Part shown: positions 27,601 to 35,335 of the stretch, in pieces
How positions within the stretch are numbered: position 1 is the first letter of the stretch
Layout of the letters: the number at the start of each line of letters is the position of its first letter
Origin: Saccharopolyspora sp. NFXS83
GTDB taxonomy: Bacteria; Actinomycetota; Actinomycetes; Mycobacteriales; Pseudonocardiaceae
Direction: 5' to 3'
NCBI RefSeq assembly: GCF_026241095.1
Contig: NZ_JAPFGB010000002.1
Coordinates: forward strand, 62,001 to 126,000
Length of the DNA: 64,000 nt
Translations under genes and position numbers: made by a program
Notes under the pieces: generated by a model
Databases searched by the model: none
The model's input: only the letters and a program-made list of their open reading frames with translations
Told to the model about the DNA's origin: nothing

Positions 27601-27893
27601 AACCCGCCCTCGCGGGTGTACGTGGTGCCGGGGTGCCCCGGCTCGGGGTGGTAGAGCCGCTCCAGGTCCCAGCCGCGGTCGGTGGGGAACGGGCCGACCC
27701 CGTCGCCGCCGGAGGCCAGCAGGTCCCAGAACCGCTCCGGCGTGTTCGCCCCGCCCGGATAGCGGCAGCCCATGCCCACGATGGCGACCGGTTCCGCCGC
27801 ACGCAGCTCGACCTCCCGCAGCCTGGCGCGGGTCACCTGCAGTTCCGAGGTGACCCGCCGCAGGTAGTCGCGGAGCTTGTCCTCGTTCGTCAT
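18606..27893 (-). CDS. Cis-AT modular PKS, two modules (KirAVI-like)
   Basis: 3095 aa. N-terminal docking helix (1-30, MTNEDKLRDYLRRVTSEL). Module 1: KS (Cys near 191), AT (GHSQGE near 637, RVDVVQP, YPSHS; methylmalonyl type), DH ([19 protein letters not shown]), KR (GAAGTLGG, LDD, YSAAN; B-type), ACP (LGFGS near 1662). Module 2: KS (Cys near 1895), AT (GHSVGE, AFHS; malonyl type), a degenerate KR-like region without NADPH loop or catalytic Tyr, ACP (LGLSS near 3042). Predicted additions: CH=C(CH3), then an unreduced beta-keto unit, which is what a Dieckmann cyclisation with beta-alanine requires. Both ACPs lack the Asp normally before Ser. There is no C-terminal thioesterase; the next enzyme is the C-A-PCP NRPS. 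Start ATG chosen for the docking helix and GAGGAGAAGGA upstream. Confidence 0.95.
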   Translation of the reverse strand: MTNEDKLRDYLRRVTSELQVTRARLREVELRAAEPVAIVGMGCRYPGGANTPERFWDLLASGGDGVGPFPTDRGWDLERLYHPEPGHPGTTYTREGGFLHDAAWFDAGFFGIAPREAERTDPQQRLFLEVAWEAVEGAGIDPTSLRGSNSGVFAGVMYHDYAGSYGAGSVVSGRVAYELGLEGPAVSVDTACSSSLVALHQAVQALRRGECSFALAGGVTVLATPDPFVEFSAQRGLAPDGRCKSFSAAADGTAWAEGVGVLAVERLADACRLGHPVLAVVRGTAVNSDGASNGLTAPNGPAQQRVIHAALADAGLSTAEVDAVEAHGTGTPLGDPVEAQAVLATYGREREHPLRLGSVKSNIGHTQAASGVAGIIKMVLAMRHGELPRTLHAGEPSPHVDWRSGQVRLLTEPAPWPPVRRPRRAAVSSFGVSGTNAHVILEQAESADDAAPEVSSGPWPWVVSGRSVAALRAQAAALHGFVTEHPGVATADIGLSLATTRTAWEHRAVVVGEDGDGTLRGLASLADGVPSAAVVEGTTGPAGEVAFLFPGQGSQWTGMAAALLESAPVFRDRLDECERAMRPFVDWSLAGVLRGAPGEPGLDRVDVVQPVLFAVMVSLAELWRSLGVRPAAVAGHSQGEIAAACVTGALSLEDAARVVTLRSRALLELSGRGGMVSLAVSAAECADLTARWVDRLSLAAINGPRSVVVSGDPDALTELLAECEAGGVRARRVDVDYPSHSAHVEAIRERLLADLAPVAPRVPEIPFYSTVDGSWVEAAAWDAEYWYRNLRRTVRFDSAVTALLDRGCTALVEVSPHPVVSFGAQEAVDAAGSEAVVVATLRRDEGGMERVLTALAELHVRGVRPDWSAVFPAARRVELPTYAFQRERYWVAGAAGGDASALGLTAVEHPLFGAIVPAADGEGVVLTGRLSVATHGWLADHVVQGAVVLPGTAYVEMALRAGDETGCDLLDELNLQAPMVLPSGGAARIHLAVGAPEPGGRRAFSLHGCVDGTSWIEHASGVLAPGGVGEPPGEQQWPPEGAEPVDAADLHERMSEVGLTYGPAFRGLRGVWRRGEEIFAEATLPGPDASGFGLHPALLDAALHPVALGGFTSGSGARPWLPFLWSGVRLHAVGADALRVRLTPAGSDSVRVWAGDATGATVASVDSLTLRESSSAPAVTANDLLRLEWAALPTGPAPVTPVALVGDGVDVAAWESAGAPVRRVPDFAALAASGPVAGTVLVGAPEGSAPGEAAEWALATVRCWLAEERFAGSVLVVVTSRGAGPVVEHVGGAAVWGLLRSVQLEHPDRFVLLDVAGDAEPLPAALASGEPQLAVHGGVVRVPRLSKVDVEAPVVDCWDPEGTVLITGAAGTLGGLVARHLVRERGVRHLLLLSRRGPSAVSELTEELTGLGAHVTTRACDVADRAQLADAVRAAARPVTAVVHAAGVLDDALAAELTPERLAAVLRPKVDAALALAEVVPGAKLVLFSSAAGLLGGLGQAAYSAANAALDALASRSGTATSLAWGLWAAESEMTGGADRARFDRSGFPAMSAEHALALFDAALGTAQRVLVPLRIDPAALRAQPDGVPPLLRGLVRTSARRVVQAGAGAVSDLAGRLAALVPEEQEAVLLELVGAHAAAVLGLTAPDQVGADRAFKDLGFGSASAVELRNRLNTATGLRLPATVVFDHPTPAALAGHLRIGLAGRAAAPSDAVVPRSLPPAPAEDSVVIVGMSCRFPGGIGTPADFWELLSSGGDAIGPFPDDRGWDLARLHHPDPDHPGTSYVDRGGFVAGAADFDAGFFGISPREALAMDPQQRLLLEASWEAFEDAGMDPEALRGSRTGVFAGMMYQDYGAHLDGQDAEGFLAPGVGGGVLSGRIAYAFGLQGPALTVDTACSSSLVALHLAARAVRDGECSMALAGGVTVLSTPAVFVEFSRQRGLAPDGRCKPFGAGADGTGMSEGAGVLLVERLSRARRLGHEVLAVVRGSAVNSDGASNGMTAPSGPAQQRVIEQALATAGLEPSEVDAVEAHGTGTTLGDPIEAGALLATYGQGRAAAEPLLLGSVKSNLGHTQAAAGVAGVIKTVLALRHGTLPRSLHAATPSPHVDWSTGGVRLLTEQVPWPERGRPRRGAVSSFGISGTNAHVILEQPPEAEPASEDRECGSLPWLLSARSPEALRDQASRLLSDVDGKPDRPPADVARSLATGRAALRHRAVLTGSGADELRAALDALAHDRVAPSVLRGVAGRHRTALLFTGQGSQRAGMGRGLAERFPAFASAFAEVCAEFDRHLPRPLREVVDDGALLDRTEYAQPALFALEVAAFRLLRRCGVRPRLLAGHSVGELVAAHVAGMVALPDAAALVAARGRLMRALPANAAMVAVRASERLVRPLLAGLESEVDIAAVNGRESVVLSGDETAVLELAERLAGDGYRTRRLRTTAAFHSPHVDPLLAEFREVAAGVTFAEPEIPIVSTVRTAEKMTAPEYWVQQLRGTVRFADALDELRKSGASAVLEVGPDAVLGPQAREHWTDDEIPVASLLRRDRDEVRSVGDALGALHVRGVDVDWAEMFAGTSARRVELPRYAFQHRRYWPRATARPEPAADPVRLAGTDPEAALRLLGLRGDEPATEVLAALARVRAPRERVRLSAVEWAPLELTDDPVLVGEHLVVAPAVGEGRELADPIAGALARHGADVGVVFADETGEVAVPPAVVAVVSLLALQDRPVACLPGRAHTGDQPVPLWSLTRRGAVVSAGDPPVSAAHAALWAAPGGAVDLPDVVDGALRSRLCAALLTGERELALRAEGAFVRRTTEVEPAIAGAGTWRSRGTVLLSGVDEEFSRALADSGARCVPLGGSAAQGEPHAAEPGRVAELIAGLPTDPPPTAILRARAADDLEGASRLVRALDEGCAVLVLLSEPGAPEVAEFFDGIARTRALRGRAVVSVCADELRSAALAAALPGILDAGHPVVRLSTAFQEQESTGECAAEGDEVVAEAEPDRLRRRLAELPRADWPEVVLGGVVELSSAVLGHSGGELIGPDEEFFDLGLSSVTAIELRDHLTRSTGLALPADVLYECPTPRELAGRLAADLMAEGESAAE
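18890..20110 (-). other. Degenerate KR region in the last PKS module
   Basis: About 400 residues between AT2 and the final ACP have the length of a structural plus catalytic KR pair. Where the NADPH loop should be, the sequence reads VLLSGVDEEF, and no YxxxN catalytic motif is present. It should be inactive, leaving the beta-keto group. Confidence 0.7.
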
Positions 27894-27937
27894 CGGATCC
27901 TTCTCCTCGTGGCCACCGCCGTGCACTCCCGAGCCGG

Positions 27938-30900
27938 TCACGCGCTGCCCAGTTCGGTGTCGATGAAAGCGAACATGTCCTCGTCGCTCGCCGTGCTGAT
28001 GTCGGTCGCCGCGACGCCGTCCCGGTCCGCGCCGTGCCAGCGACGGTTGAGGTCACCCAGCACTTCCCGCACCCTGCGACCGGTTCCGTCGACGGCGCCG
28101 GTGCTCGCCTCGGCGAGCGCGGCACTGACCCGCTCCAGTTCAGCCAGCAGCGCGGGAAGGTCCGCGGGCGGCGCGGGTTCCGCGCTCCACCGCTCCAGGT
28201 GCTCGGCCAGGTCGGCGGGCGTGGGGTGGTCGAACACGAGCGTGGCCGACAGCGACCAGCCCGTCACCGCGGCCAGCCGGTTGCGGAACTCGACCGAGCT
28301 CAACGAGTCGAAGCCCAGCTCCTGGAACGACCGGTCCGGCTCGATCGCGCCGGGCCCGGGATGGCCGAGCACCTGGGCCGCCTCGGTGCGGATCAGCACG
28401 GACAACGCGGCGCGGCGCTCGGGTTCGGGCAGACCGGCGAGGGCCGGCGGAGCGGGTGCGCCCGGGGCCGGTTCCGCCGGGTGGGCGGGCGCGCTCGGCA
28501 CCAGGTCCCGCAACAACGCGGGCAGGGATCCCGCGACGGCCTGCCCGCGCAGGCTCGCGGTGTTCAGGCGCAGCGCCACGACATCGCGGCGACGTGCCGT
28601 CAGCGCGGCGTCCAGCAGTCGCACGCCATCGGATTCGGTCAGCGGCTCGATTCCCCCGCGCCGCAACCGGTTCCGGTCCGCGGCCATGCCCGATCCCGTC
28701 GCCCAGGGCCCCCAGGCGACCGCCGTCGTGGGGAGGCCGCGAGCGACGCGGTGGCGCGCGAGCGCGTCCAGGAAGGCGTTGGCCGCTGCGTAGTTGGCCT
28801 GGCCCGGACCGCCGAGCACTCCGGCCGCCGAGGAGAACAGCACGAGCTCGGCGTCCCCGGCCAGCTCGTGCAGGTTCCACGCACCGTCCACTTTCGGCCG
28901 CAGCACGGCGGACAGGCGCTCAGGCGTCAGCGACGTCAGCACGCCGTCGTCGAGCACTCCCGCGGTGTGCACCACGGCGGACAGCGGGCGCTGCGGGGGG
29001 ATTCCGGCGAGCAGTTCCCGCACCGCCTCCCGATCGGCCACGTCGCAGGCGGCGACGTGGACCTCCGCACCCGCGCCGGTCAGTTCCGCCGCGAGCCGGG
29101 TGATCTCCGATGAGGCCGACCCGCGTCGGCCGGCCAGCACGAGGTTCCGGACTCCGTGCCGGTGCACCAGGTGCCGGGCGACCGGTCCGGCGAGCGCACC
29201 CGCGGCACCGGTCACCAGGACCGTGCCGGTGAAGGGCGCAGGACGCGCGCCCGAATCCGGGGCGGGCGCCAGCCGGGGGACGTGCGGAACTCCCCGGCGC
29301 ACCGCCAGTTGTGCTTCCTCCGAGCCGACGAAGGCGGTGAGTCCGAAGCCGCGCGCGACGTCCGGGTCTTCGTCCTCGGTCGGGCCGGGTTCGCTGCTGC
29401 TGCGCGCCGCGTCGAGCAAGGCGAACCGGCCGGGGTGCTCGGACTGCGCGGAGCGCACCAGGCCCCAGACCGCCGCGGCGGCCGGGTCGGGCTCCTCGTC
29501 CGCCGCGACGGCCACGGCTCCGCTAGTGATCAGCACCAGCCGGGACGCGGTGAACCGGTCGTCGGCGAGCCATTCCTGCACGCTGCCGAGCACGGCGCGG
29601 GTGCGCTCGTGCACCGCGGCGGCGGTACCGCCGCCGTGGCACGGCAGCAGCACGACGGGCGGGACCTCCGCGGCCTCGGCCAGCGCAGCCAGGGAGCCGT
29701 ACCGCTGCACCCCGGGCTCGGCGAGGCAGGGACCGGACTCGGATCCCGCGAGTTCGACCACCGCGCACCGCGCTGGACCGATGTCTTCCGGAACCGGCGC
29801 CGGCACCCATTCCACCTGGTGCAGCTGCACTTCCGGCCCGCCGGAACCGGCCGGGCGCAGCGAGACCGAATCCACCTCCGCCACCAGGGCGCCGTCCTCG
29901 CCGAAGAGCGCGAGCGACACCGAATCACGCCCGGCCCGAGCCATCCGGACCCGCAAAGCGGTGGCGCCCCGCGCGTGGACCCGCACGCCGCGCAGCGCGA
30001 AGGGCAGGTGCGGGCGACCGGGCGCGGCGAGGAAGTCACCGAGCACGACCGCGTGCAAGGCCGCGTCCAGCAATGCCGGGTGCATCCCCCAAGCGCCGGG
30101 TTCGACGTCCGGCAGGGTGACCTCGGCGCACACGTCGTCCCCGGACCGCCAAGCGGAGCGCAACCCCCGGAAGGCGGGGCCGTAGTGCACGTCCGCGGAG
30201 CCGAGCTCGTCGTAGAGCGAGGCGACGTCGATCGGCACGGCACCTCCAGGCGGCCACGACGTCTGCCCCTGCTCCGCCCGCACCGGACGCGCGGTGAGCA
30301 CCCCGGACGCGTGCCTGTTCCAGTCCTCGCCGCCCCGGCGCGAGTGCAGAGCGCACGCCCGCGCCCCCGAGGCGTCCGGACCGGCGACGAACAAGTGCAG
30401 CTCCACCTCCGCCCTCTCGTCCAGGTCGAGCGGGTGCTCCAGCACTAGTTCGGTCAGCTCCGGGCACCCGAGGCGCGCCCCGGCGTGCAGGACCAGCTCG
30501 GCGAACAGGGTTCCGGGGACCAGCGGTCCGGAACCGATGGCGTGGTCGAGCAACCACCGGTGCGCCGAGACCGCCAGAAACCCGGTGAACACCGTCCCGT
30601 CCGGCATCGCGACCGGGTCACCGGCCAGCGGATGTCCCCGCTCGAACGGCCGGTCGTCGATCCAGTAGCGGGTGCGTTCGAACGGGTATCCGGGCAGCGA
30701 CAGCCGGGTGCGGGCGGGCATCGGCGCGTCGAGTTCCGCACCGCCGACCCACGCCTTCGCGAGGTCGTCCGGAGCCGTCGAATGCGGCGCGGACGGCGCC
30801 GGAACGCTCCGCCGACCGCGGAACGCGCCGTTCCCGGTCTCCCCGGCGAGCTGGGTGCGCAGCGCGCGCAGCAGTTCGTCCACTCCTCCCGCCACCACGG

Positions 30901-33900
30901 CGAAGCGCTCCTCCAGGTGTTCGCGGCCGGCCCACAACGTGAAAGCCAGCGCATCAGGGTCCACAGTGGACGTCTCGGGCAGCCCGGTGGCGAGCCCGGC
31001 GATCGTGGTGCCCTCGTGCAGGTCGGGCCACACCCCGAAGGCGGACTCGACCTGCTTGGCGAGCACGGCCAGGTCGGAGTAGTCGAACCCTAGGTCCACC
31101 AAGGGCTCCGCCGGGTCCACCGCCACTCCGAGCAGGCCCTCCACGATGGCGGTCAGCCGCTCCCCCGCACCCCCCGCCGACGCGCTCAGGAACGTTTCGA
31201 AGCGGGCCAGCAAAGCCTGCAACCGATCGGCGTTCTTCGCCGAGAACACGAACAGCCGCGTCCCGTCGGCCACCGGCCCGGGCGGCGCCGCCGGGTGCTC
31301 CTCCAGCACCAGGTGGGCGTTCGAGCCACCGGCGCCGAACGAGCTCACCGCAGCGCGCAGCGGTCCGTCGCCGCGTGGCCGCCAGGGTGCGAGATCCCGC
31401 TGCACGACGAACGACGACCTCGACCACTCCACGTCCGGGTTCAGCGCCTCCGCGTGCAGCGACGGCACCAGTTCCCGGTGCCGGAGCTGGAGGACGGCCT
31501 TGGTGACCGCGGCGATGCCCGCCGCCGATTCGAGGTGGCCCACGTTCGATTTCACCGACCCGATCGCGCAACCCGCTCCGGGTTCGCCGAGCCGGTCGAA
31601 CGCCGTCTCCAGCGCGGCGATCTCGATGGGATCGCCCAGTGCGGTCCCGGTTCCGTGCGCCTCCACGTAGCCGACCTCGCTGGGGCTCACCCCGGAACCT
31701 CGCAGCGCCTCGGTGATCAACCGAGCCTGCGATTCCGGGTTCGGCACGGAGAATCCGGCGGTCCGGCCACCGTGGTTGAGCGCCCGGCCGCGGATCACCG
31801 CCAGCACCTGATCACCGTCGCGCAGCGCGTCCCGAAGGGGCCGCAGCAGGACCGCGCCGACGCCCTCCCCCGGCACGTAACCGTCGCCGCCCGCACCGAA
31901 GCTGCGGCACCGGCCGTCGGTGGACAGGAACGAGGACTGGCTCAGCAGCAGGTACTTGTTCTGGTGCACGGTGAGGTTCACGCCGCCCGCCACCGCGGCC
32001 TCGCACTCCCCGCGCAGGATCGCGTCGGCGGCGAGGTGGATCGCGGTCAGCGAGGACGAGCACATGGTGTCCAGCGCGAGGCTGGGTCCCCGGAGATCCA
32101 GGAAGTAGGACACCCGGTTGGCGATGGAGGCGTGGAACGACGACGGCACCAGCCCTGGTGGTTCCGCCGCGCCGCGCACGCCGAACAACTGGTACTGGCC
32201 GTACATCACACCGACGTACACGCCCACCCGGCGACCTCGCCACGCCGAAGGCGCGTGCCCGGCGTCCTCGAAGGTGTGCCACGCGGTTTGCAGGAACAGC
32301 CGTTCCTGCGGGTCCAGCACGGCGGCCTCGTTCGGCGAGATGTGGAAGAAACCGGGGTCGAACTCGTCGATGCCGTCGAGGAACCCGCCCCACCGGGAGT
32401 AGGTGCGCCCCGGCTCGCCGCGCCGCTCGGTCAGCAGCGCCTCGTGGTCCCAGCGATCCGGGGGCACCTCGCTGATGCAGTCCCGCCCGGCGCGCAGGTT
32501 CGCCCAGAACTCGTCCACGTCGGCGGCCATCGGGTAGCGCCCGCTCATGCCGACGATCGCGATGGCGTCCGGGTCCGCGGGCAGCTCCTCGTGCACGACC
32601 TCGACCCGGGGATCCGCTGCCTGGGCGTGCGCTGCCTGGCCCGCGACGAATGCGGCGACGATCCGGTCCCGGTCGCCGACCAGGGCGAGCACGTGCGGTT
32701 CGGCTCCGCCGATCGCGCGCCGCAGCACGTCGACCGCCGTACCGGTCTCCATCGGGCGCAGCCCGGCGGCACGCATCCTGTCGTGGTCGAGTGGCATACC
32801 GCCCTCCGCCCACGCGGGCCAGCCGACGGAGATCGTTCCCGGCCGCTGCTCGGCGAACGCGTCCAGGAAGGCGTTGGCGCAGGCGTAGTCGGTCTGCCCC
32901 GGATTGCCCCACGCTCCTGCGGTGGAGGAGCAGAGCACGAAGAAGTCCAGCGGCTCGCCGCGAGTGGCGGCGTCGAGGTTCCGCGCGCCCGCGACCTTCG
33001 GAGCGAGCACCGCCCGAGCGTCGGCCGCCGATTTGCCCGCCGCGAAACCGTCCCGCAGCACACCGGCCGCGTGCACGACGCCGTGCAGCGCGCCGAACCG
33101 CTCCTTGGCCCGGGAGACGACGCGCTCGACGTCCCCTGCGTCGGTGATGTCCGCGATGACGTGCAGCACTTCGCCGCCCGCGTCGACGATCGACCGCAGC
33201 ACGGCGGGCTCGGGTTCGGAACGTCCGCACAGGACCAGCCGGGCACGGCACTGCTCGGCGAGCGCGAGGGCGAGCGCCGTTCCCACGCCACCGAGCCCGC
33301 CGGTGATCAGGTAGACGCCCCGATCGCGCCACTGCACCGGCTCCCCCGGCTGAGCCGCGGGGCGGAATCGGCGGACCTCGCGCGAACCCGGCGAGTGGCG
33401 GACCTCCGGGTCGAGTTCATCACCGCCCGCCAGCTCGGCGAGCGCGAGGTCGACCCGTCCGGGCGCGCGCACCACGCAGGCGCGCATCCCGGGCTGTTCC
33501 CCGCCGAGCGCGCGGAACATGCCGGAAATCGCTTGCACCGGCACGAAATCAAGCTGGTCCAGGTGGTAGGCGAGCCGCACGCGACCGCCGGGCCTGCGTG
33601 CCAGCGCGGCGGCGAAGTGCAGCACGGAGAGGAACTCGCGTTCCAGATCGCACGGATCGTCCGGCTGCCACAGGACCGACAGGTCACCGGGGACCGCGTC
33701 GAGCAGCGCCTGCCAGTCCGCTGGCGATTCCGGGTCGAGCACGAATCCGTCCGCGGTGCGGGCGAACGTCGTCGCCCACCGCACGGCGATCACTTCGGCG
33801 CCGCACCGCGCGAGCACGTCGGCCGCCCCGGCGCACTCCCCCACCAGCAGCACCCGGCGCGGGAGCGGGCCCTCCGGCGGAGGACCGGCCTCCCAACGGG

Positions 33901-35098
33901 GATGGAAGTAGACCACCTCGGCCGGCTCGGGGCTTCCCGGTGGAACGGCGGAACTCCCTTCCGGAGGGGCTCCGGGAGAAGCCCCGTCCGCGCGAGGTGG
34001 CCCCGCCGTTCGCTCCAGGTGACCGGCCAGGTCGGCGAGCGTGTTGTGCTCGAACAGCAGCGTCGGGGAGAAGTCGGTGCCGAACGCCCGCTCCAGATCA
34101 CCGGCGATGCCCAGCAGCCCGGACGAGTCCAACCCCAGCTCGTAGAAGCCCAGCTCGGGGTCGATCGGAGCGTCCGAGCCGAGGCGCCGCGCGACCAGAT
34201 CGCGCACCAGCTCCGCCACGGCCGGGGGTCGCGGCGCGTCCGCGGCGAGCCGCGTGATCGATTCCGGGCGCCGGACCCGCTTCGAGGTCAGGCCGTGCAG
34301 CCACAGGACGCGGACACCGTCGGGATCGTAGAAGTCCAGATCGCAGGTCGTGAGGTCGCCGTCCCGACCGGCGCGGCCCGGTGGTCGCGCGTGCACCCGG
34401 TAATCGCGGCCGAGCGGCCCGCGCGCCCGGAACGAGTCGATGAGCATCGGGATGTACGGCCGTCCGTCCCCGTCGTCGGCCTCGGGCGCACCGTCGGTCC
34501 GGGCGAACTGGGTCGGCAGCAACGTCGCGGAGTCCAACGCGGCCGGGTGCAGGTGGAAGTGCTCGGTGTGCGGCGCGGCGAGAGGGCCCAGCGAGAGGTC
34601 GGCGAGCAGGTCCGAGCGGGAGACGTGCAGCGTGCCGGTCCCCCGCATGAACTCGCCGTGCTCGATCCCGGTGCGGCGGACCACCCCGTACAGCTCGCTC
34701 ATGTCGACCGCGTGCGACGCCCGCTCCCGCAGTCCCGCCAAGTCGACCGCCTGGTGCGGGAACGGTTCCCCCGAATGCAGCTCGCACTCCAGCACGGGAA
34801 CCGGTGCTCCGGACTCCGCGTCGGCTTCGACGTCGATCCGGTGGTGACCGTGCTCGGCGGCGAAGCGCAACCGCAGCCGTGAGCTGCCCCCCTCCGCCAC
34901 GGCGACCGGGTTGCGGAACAGCACGCGGCGCAGCTCGGCGGTACCGGTGGGGACGCCCCGCGCCACCAGCACCCGGTAGATCATGTCCAGGAAGGACACC
35001 CCCGGCAGGATGCGGGTGCCGTGCACCCGGTGGTCGCGCAGCACCGGGTCGTCTCCCCGTACCACCACGGTGCACCGGACTCCGTCCAACGCGTCCAT
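27938..35098 (-). CDS. Hybrid PKS joining trans-AT to cis-AT architecture (KirAV-like)
   Basis: 2386 aa. Order: DH (1-260; [19 protein letters not shown]), ACP (LGLDSS, Ser near 324), KR (GGLGGVG, YACAN near 737), KS (trans-AT type, Cys near 1013 in MCSSS), an ACP-like domain in the post-KS region (GFDYSDL, near 1341), a second DH ([19 protein letters not shown]), a second KR ([16 protein letters not shown] near 2103), ACP (GFDSLSS, near 2264), and a C-terminal docking segment ending in [12 protein letters not shown]. There is no AT. The first DH-ACP-KR completes the module whose KS ends the previous protein. The second DH-KR-ACP and the docking tail look like cis-AT PKS parts and fit the docking helix of the next protein. 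Two alkene-forming steps predicted. ATG at 35098 has AAGGGA upstream. Confidence 0.93.
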   Translation of the reverse strand: MDALDGVRCTVVVRGDDPVLRDHRVHGTRILPGVSFLDMIYRVLVARGVPTGTAELRRVLFRNPVAVAEGGSSRLRLRFAAEHGHHRIDVEADAESGAPVPVLECELHSGEPFPHQAVDLAGLRERASHAVDMSELYGVVRRTGIEHGEFMRGTGTLHVSRSDLLADLSLGPLAAPHTEHFHLHPAALDSATLLPTQFARTDGAPEADDGDGRPYIPMLIDSFRARGPLGRDYRVHARPPGRAGRDGDLTTCDLDFYDPDGVRVLWLHGLTSKRVRRPESITRLAADAPRPPAVAELVRDLVARRLGSDAPIDPELGFYELGLDSSGLLGIAGDLERAFGTDFSPTLLFEHNTLADLAGHLERTAGPPRADGASPGAPPEGSSAVPPGSPEPAEVVYFHPRWEAGPPPEGPLPRRVLLVGECAGAADVLARCGAEVIAVRWATTFARTADGFVLDPESPADWQALLDAVPGDLSVLWQPDDPCDLEREFLSVLHFAAALARRPGGRVRLAYHLDQLDFVPVQAISGMFRALGGEQPGMRACVVRAPGRVDLALAELAGGDELDPEVRHSPGSREVRRFRPAAQPGEPVQWRDRGVYLITGGLGGVGTALALALAEQCRARLVLCGRSEPEPAVLRSIVDAGGEVLHVIADITDAGDVERVVSRAKERFGALHGVVHAAGVLRDGFAAGKSAADARAVLAPKVAGARNLDAATRGEPLDFFVLCSSTAGAWGNPGQTDYACANAFLDAFAEQRPGTISVGWPAWAEGGMPLDHDRMRAAGLRPMETGTAVDVLRRAIGGAEPHVLALVGDRDRIVAAFVAGQAAHAQAADPRVEVVHEELPADPDAIAIVGMSGRYPMAADVDEFWANLRAGRDCISEVPPDRWDHEALLTERRGEPGRTYSRWGGFLDGIDEFDPGFFHISPNEAAVLDPQERLFLQTAWHTFEDAGHAPSAWRGRRVGVYVGVMYGQYQLFGVRGAAEPPGLVPSSFHASIANRVSYFLDLRGPSLALDTMCSSSLTAIHLAADAILRGECEAAVAGGVNLTVHQNKYLLLSQSSFLSTDGRCRSFGAGGDGYVPGEGVGAVLLRPLRDALRDGDQVLAVIRGRALNHGGRTAGFSVPNPESQARLITEALRGSGVSPSEVGYVEAHGTGTALGDPIEIAALETAFDRLGEPGAGCAIGSVKSNVGHLESAAGIAAVTKAVLQLRHRELVPSLHAEALNPDVEWSRSSFVVQRDLAPWRPRGDGPLRAAVSSFGAGGSNAHLVLEEHPAAPPGPVADGTRLFVFSAKNADRLQALLARFETFLSASAGGAGERLTAIVEGLLGVAVDPAEPLVDLGFDYSDLAVLAKQVESAFGVWPDLHEGTTIAGLATGLPETSTVDPDALAFTLWAGREHLEERFAVVAGGVDELLRALRTQLAGETGNGAFRGRRSVPAPSAPHSTAPDDLAKAWVGGAELDAPMPARTRLSLPGYPFERTRYWIDDRPFERGHPLAGDPVAMPDGTVFTGFLAVSAHRWLLDHAIGSGPLVPGTLFAELVLHAGARLGCPELTELVLEHPLDLDERAEVELHLFVAGPDASGARACALHSRRGGEDWNRHASGVLTARPVRAEQGQTSWPPGGAVPIDVASLYDELGSADVHYGPAFRGLRSAWRSGDDVCAEVTLPDVEPGAWGMHPALLDAALHAVVLGDFLAAPGRPHLPFALRGVRVHARGATALRVRMARAGRDSVSLALFGEDGALVAEVDSVSLRPAGSGGPEVQLHQVEWVPAPVPEDIGPARCAVVELAGSESGPCLAEPGVQRYGSLAALAEAAEVPPVVLLPCHGGGTAAAVHERTRAVLGSVQEWLADDRFTASRLVLITSGAVAVAADEEPDPAAAAVWGLVRSAQSEHPGRFALLDAARSSSEPGPTEDEDPDVARGFGLTAFVGSEEAQLAVRRGVPHVPRLAPAPDSGARPAPFTGTVLVTGAAGALAGPVARHLVHRHGVRNLVLAGRRGSASSEITRLAAELTGAGAEVHVAACDVADREAVRELLAGIPPQRPLSAVVHTAGVLDDGVLTSLTPERLSAVLRPKVDGAWNLHELAGDAELVLFSSAAGVLGGPGQANYAAANAFLDALARHRVARGLPTTAVAWGPWATGSGMAADRNRLRRGGIEPLTESDGVRLLDAALTARRRDVVALRLNTASLRGQAVAGSLPALLRDLVPSAPAHPAEPAPGAPAPPALAGLPEPERRAALSVLIRTEAAQVLGHPGPGAIEPDRSFQELGFDSLSSVEFRNRLAAVTGWSLSATLVFDHPTPADLAEHLERWSAEPAPPADLPALLAELERVSAALAEASTGAVDGTGRRVREVLGDLNRRWHGADRDGVAATDISTASDEDMFAFIDTELGSA
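30979..31170 (-). other. ACP-like domain after the KS, where an AT would sit
   Basis: About 60 residues with ACP-like pattern: [11 protein letters not shown], then a LGFDYSDL Ser loop, then [20 protein letters not shown] matching the usual helix III-IV region. The Ser context is atypical (FDYS, not FDSL). It lies between KS and DH in an AT-less module that has another normal ACP at its end. Confidence 0.55.
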
Positions 35099-35126
35099 CT
35101 CGTCCCTTCCGGCTCGTGCTCGATGA

Positions 35127-35335
35127 TCAGAACTGCAGCTCGAAGAACGGGGCCACCGGCGGCTCGCCCGGCAGCGCGCCGTTGGTCCTCGGGCCCGTCT
35201 CGGCGGGGGCCACGGCCGCGCCGTCCGCCGCCGGAGCGGCGCCGGGGGCCGCCGCGCCGCCGCCGGTGAACCAGAACCGACGCCGCCGGTAGCGGACCGG
35301 AGGCAACGAGGTCCGGACGGGCACCAGTCCATCCG
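35127..35335 (-). other. C-terminal docking tail after the terminal KS
   Basis: About 68 residues beyond the KS: a basic/aromatic stretch [11 protein letters not shown], an Ala/Pro-rich linker, and the hydrophobic end [11 protein letters not shown]. The next protein begins directly with DH. Split KS/DH pairs in trans-AT PKSs use a dehydratase-docking region appended to the KS; this tail is the natural candidate. Confidence 0.5.

Noticed and set aside
35099-35332. 78-codon upstream extension of the hybrid PKS
   Set aside because: It overlaps the end of the giant PKS in another frame. The ATG at 35098 has a ribosome-binding site and begins the DH domain directly.
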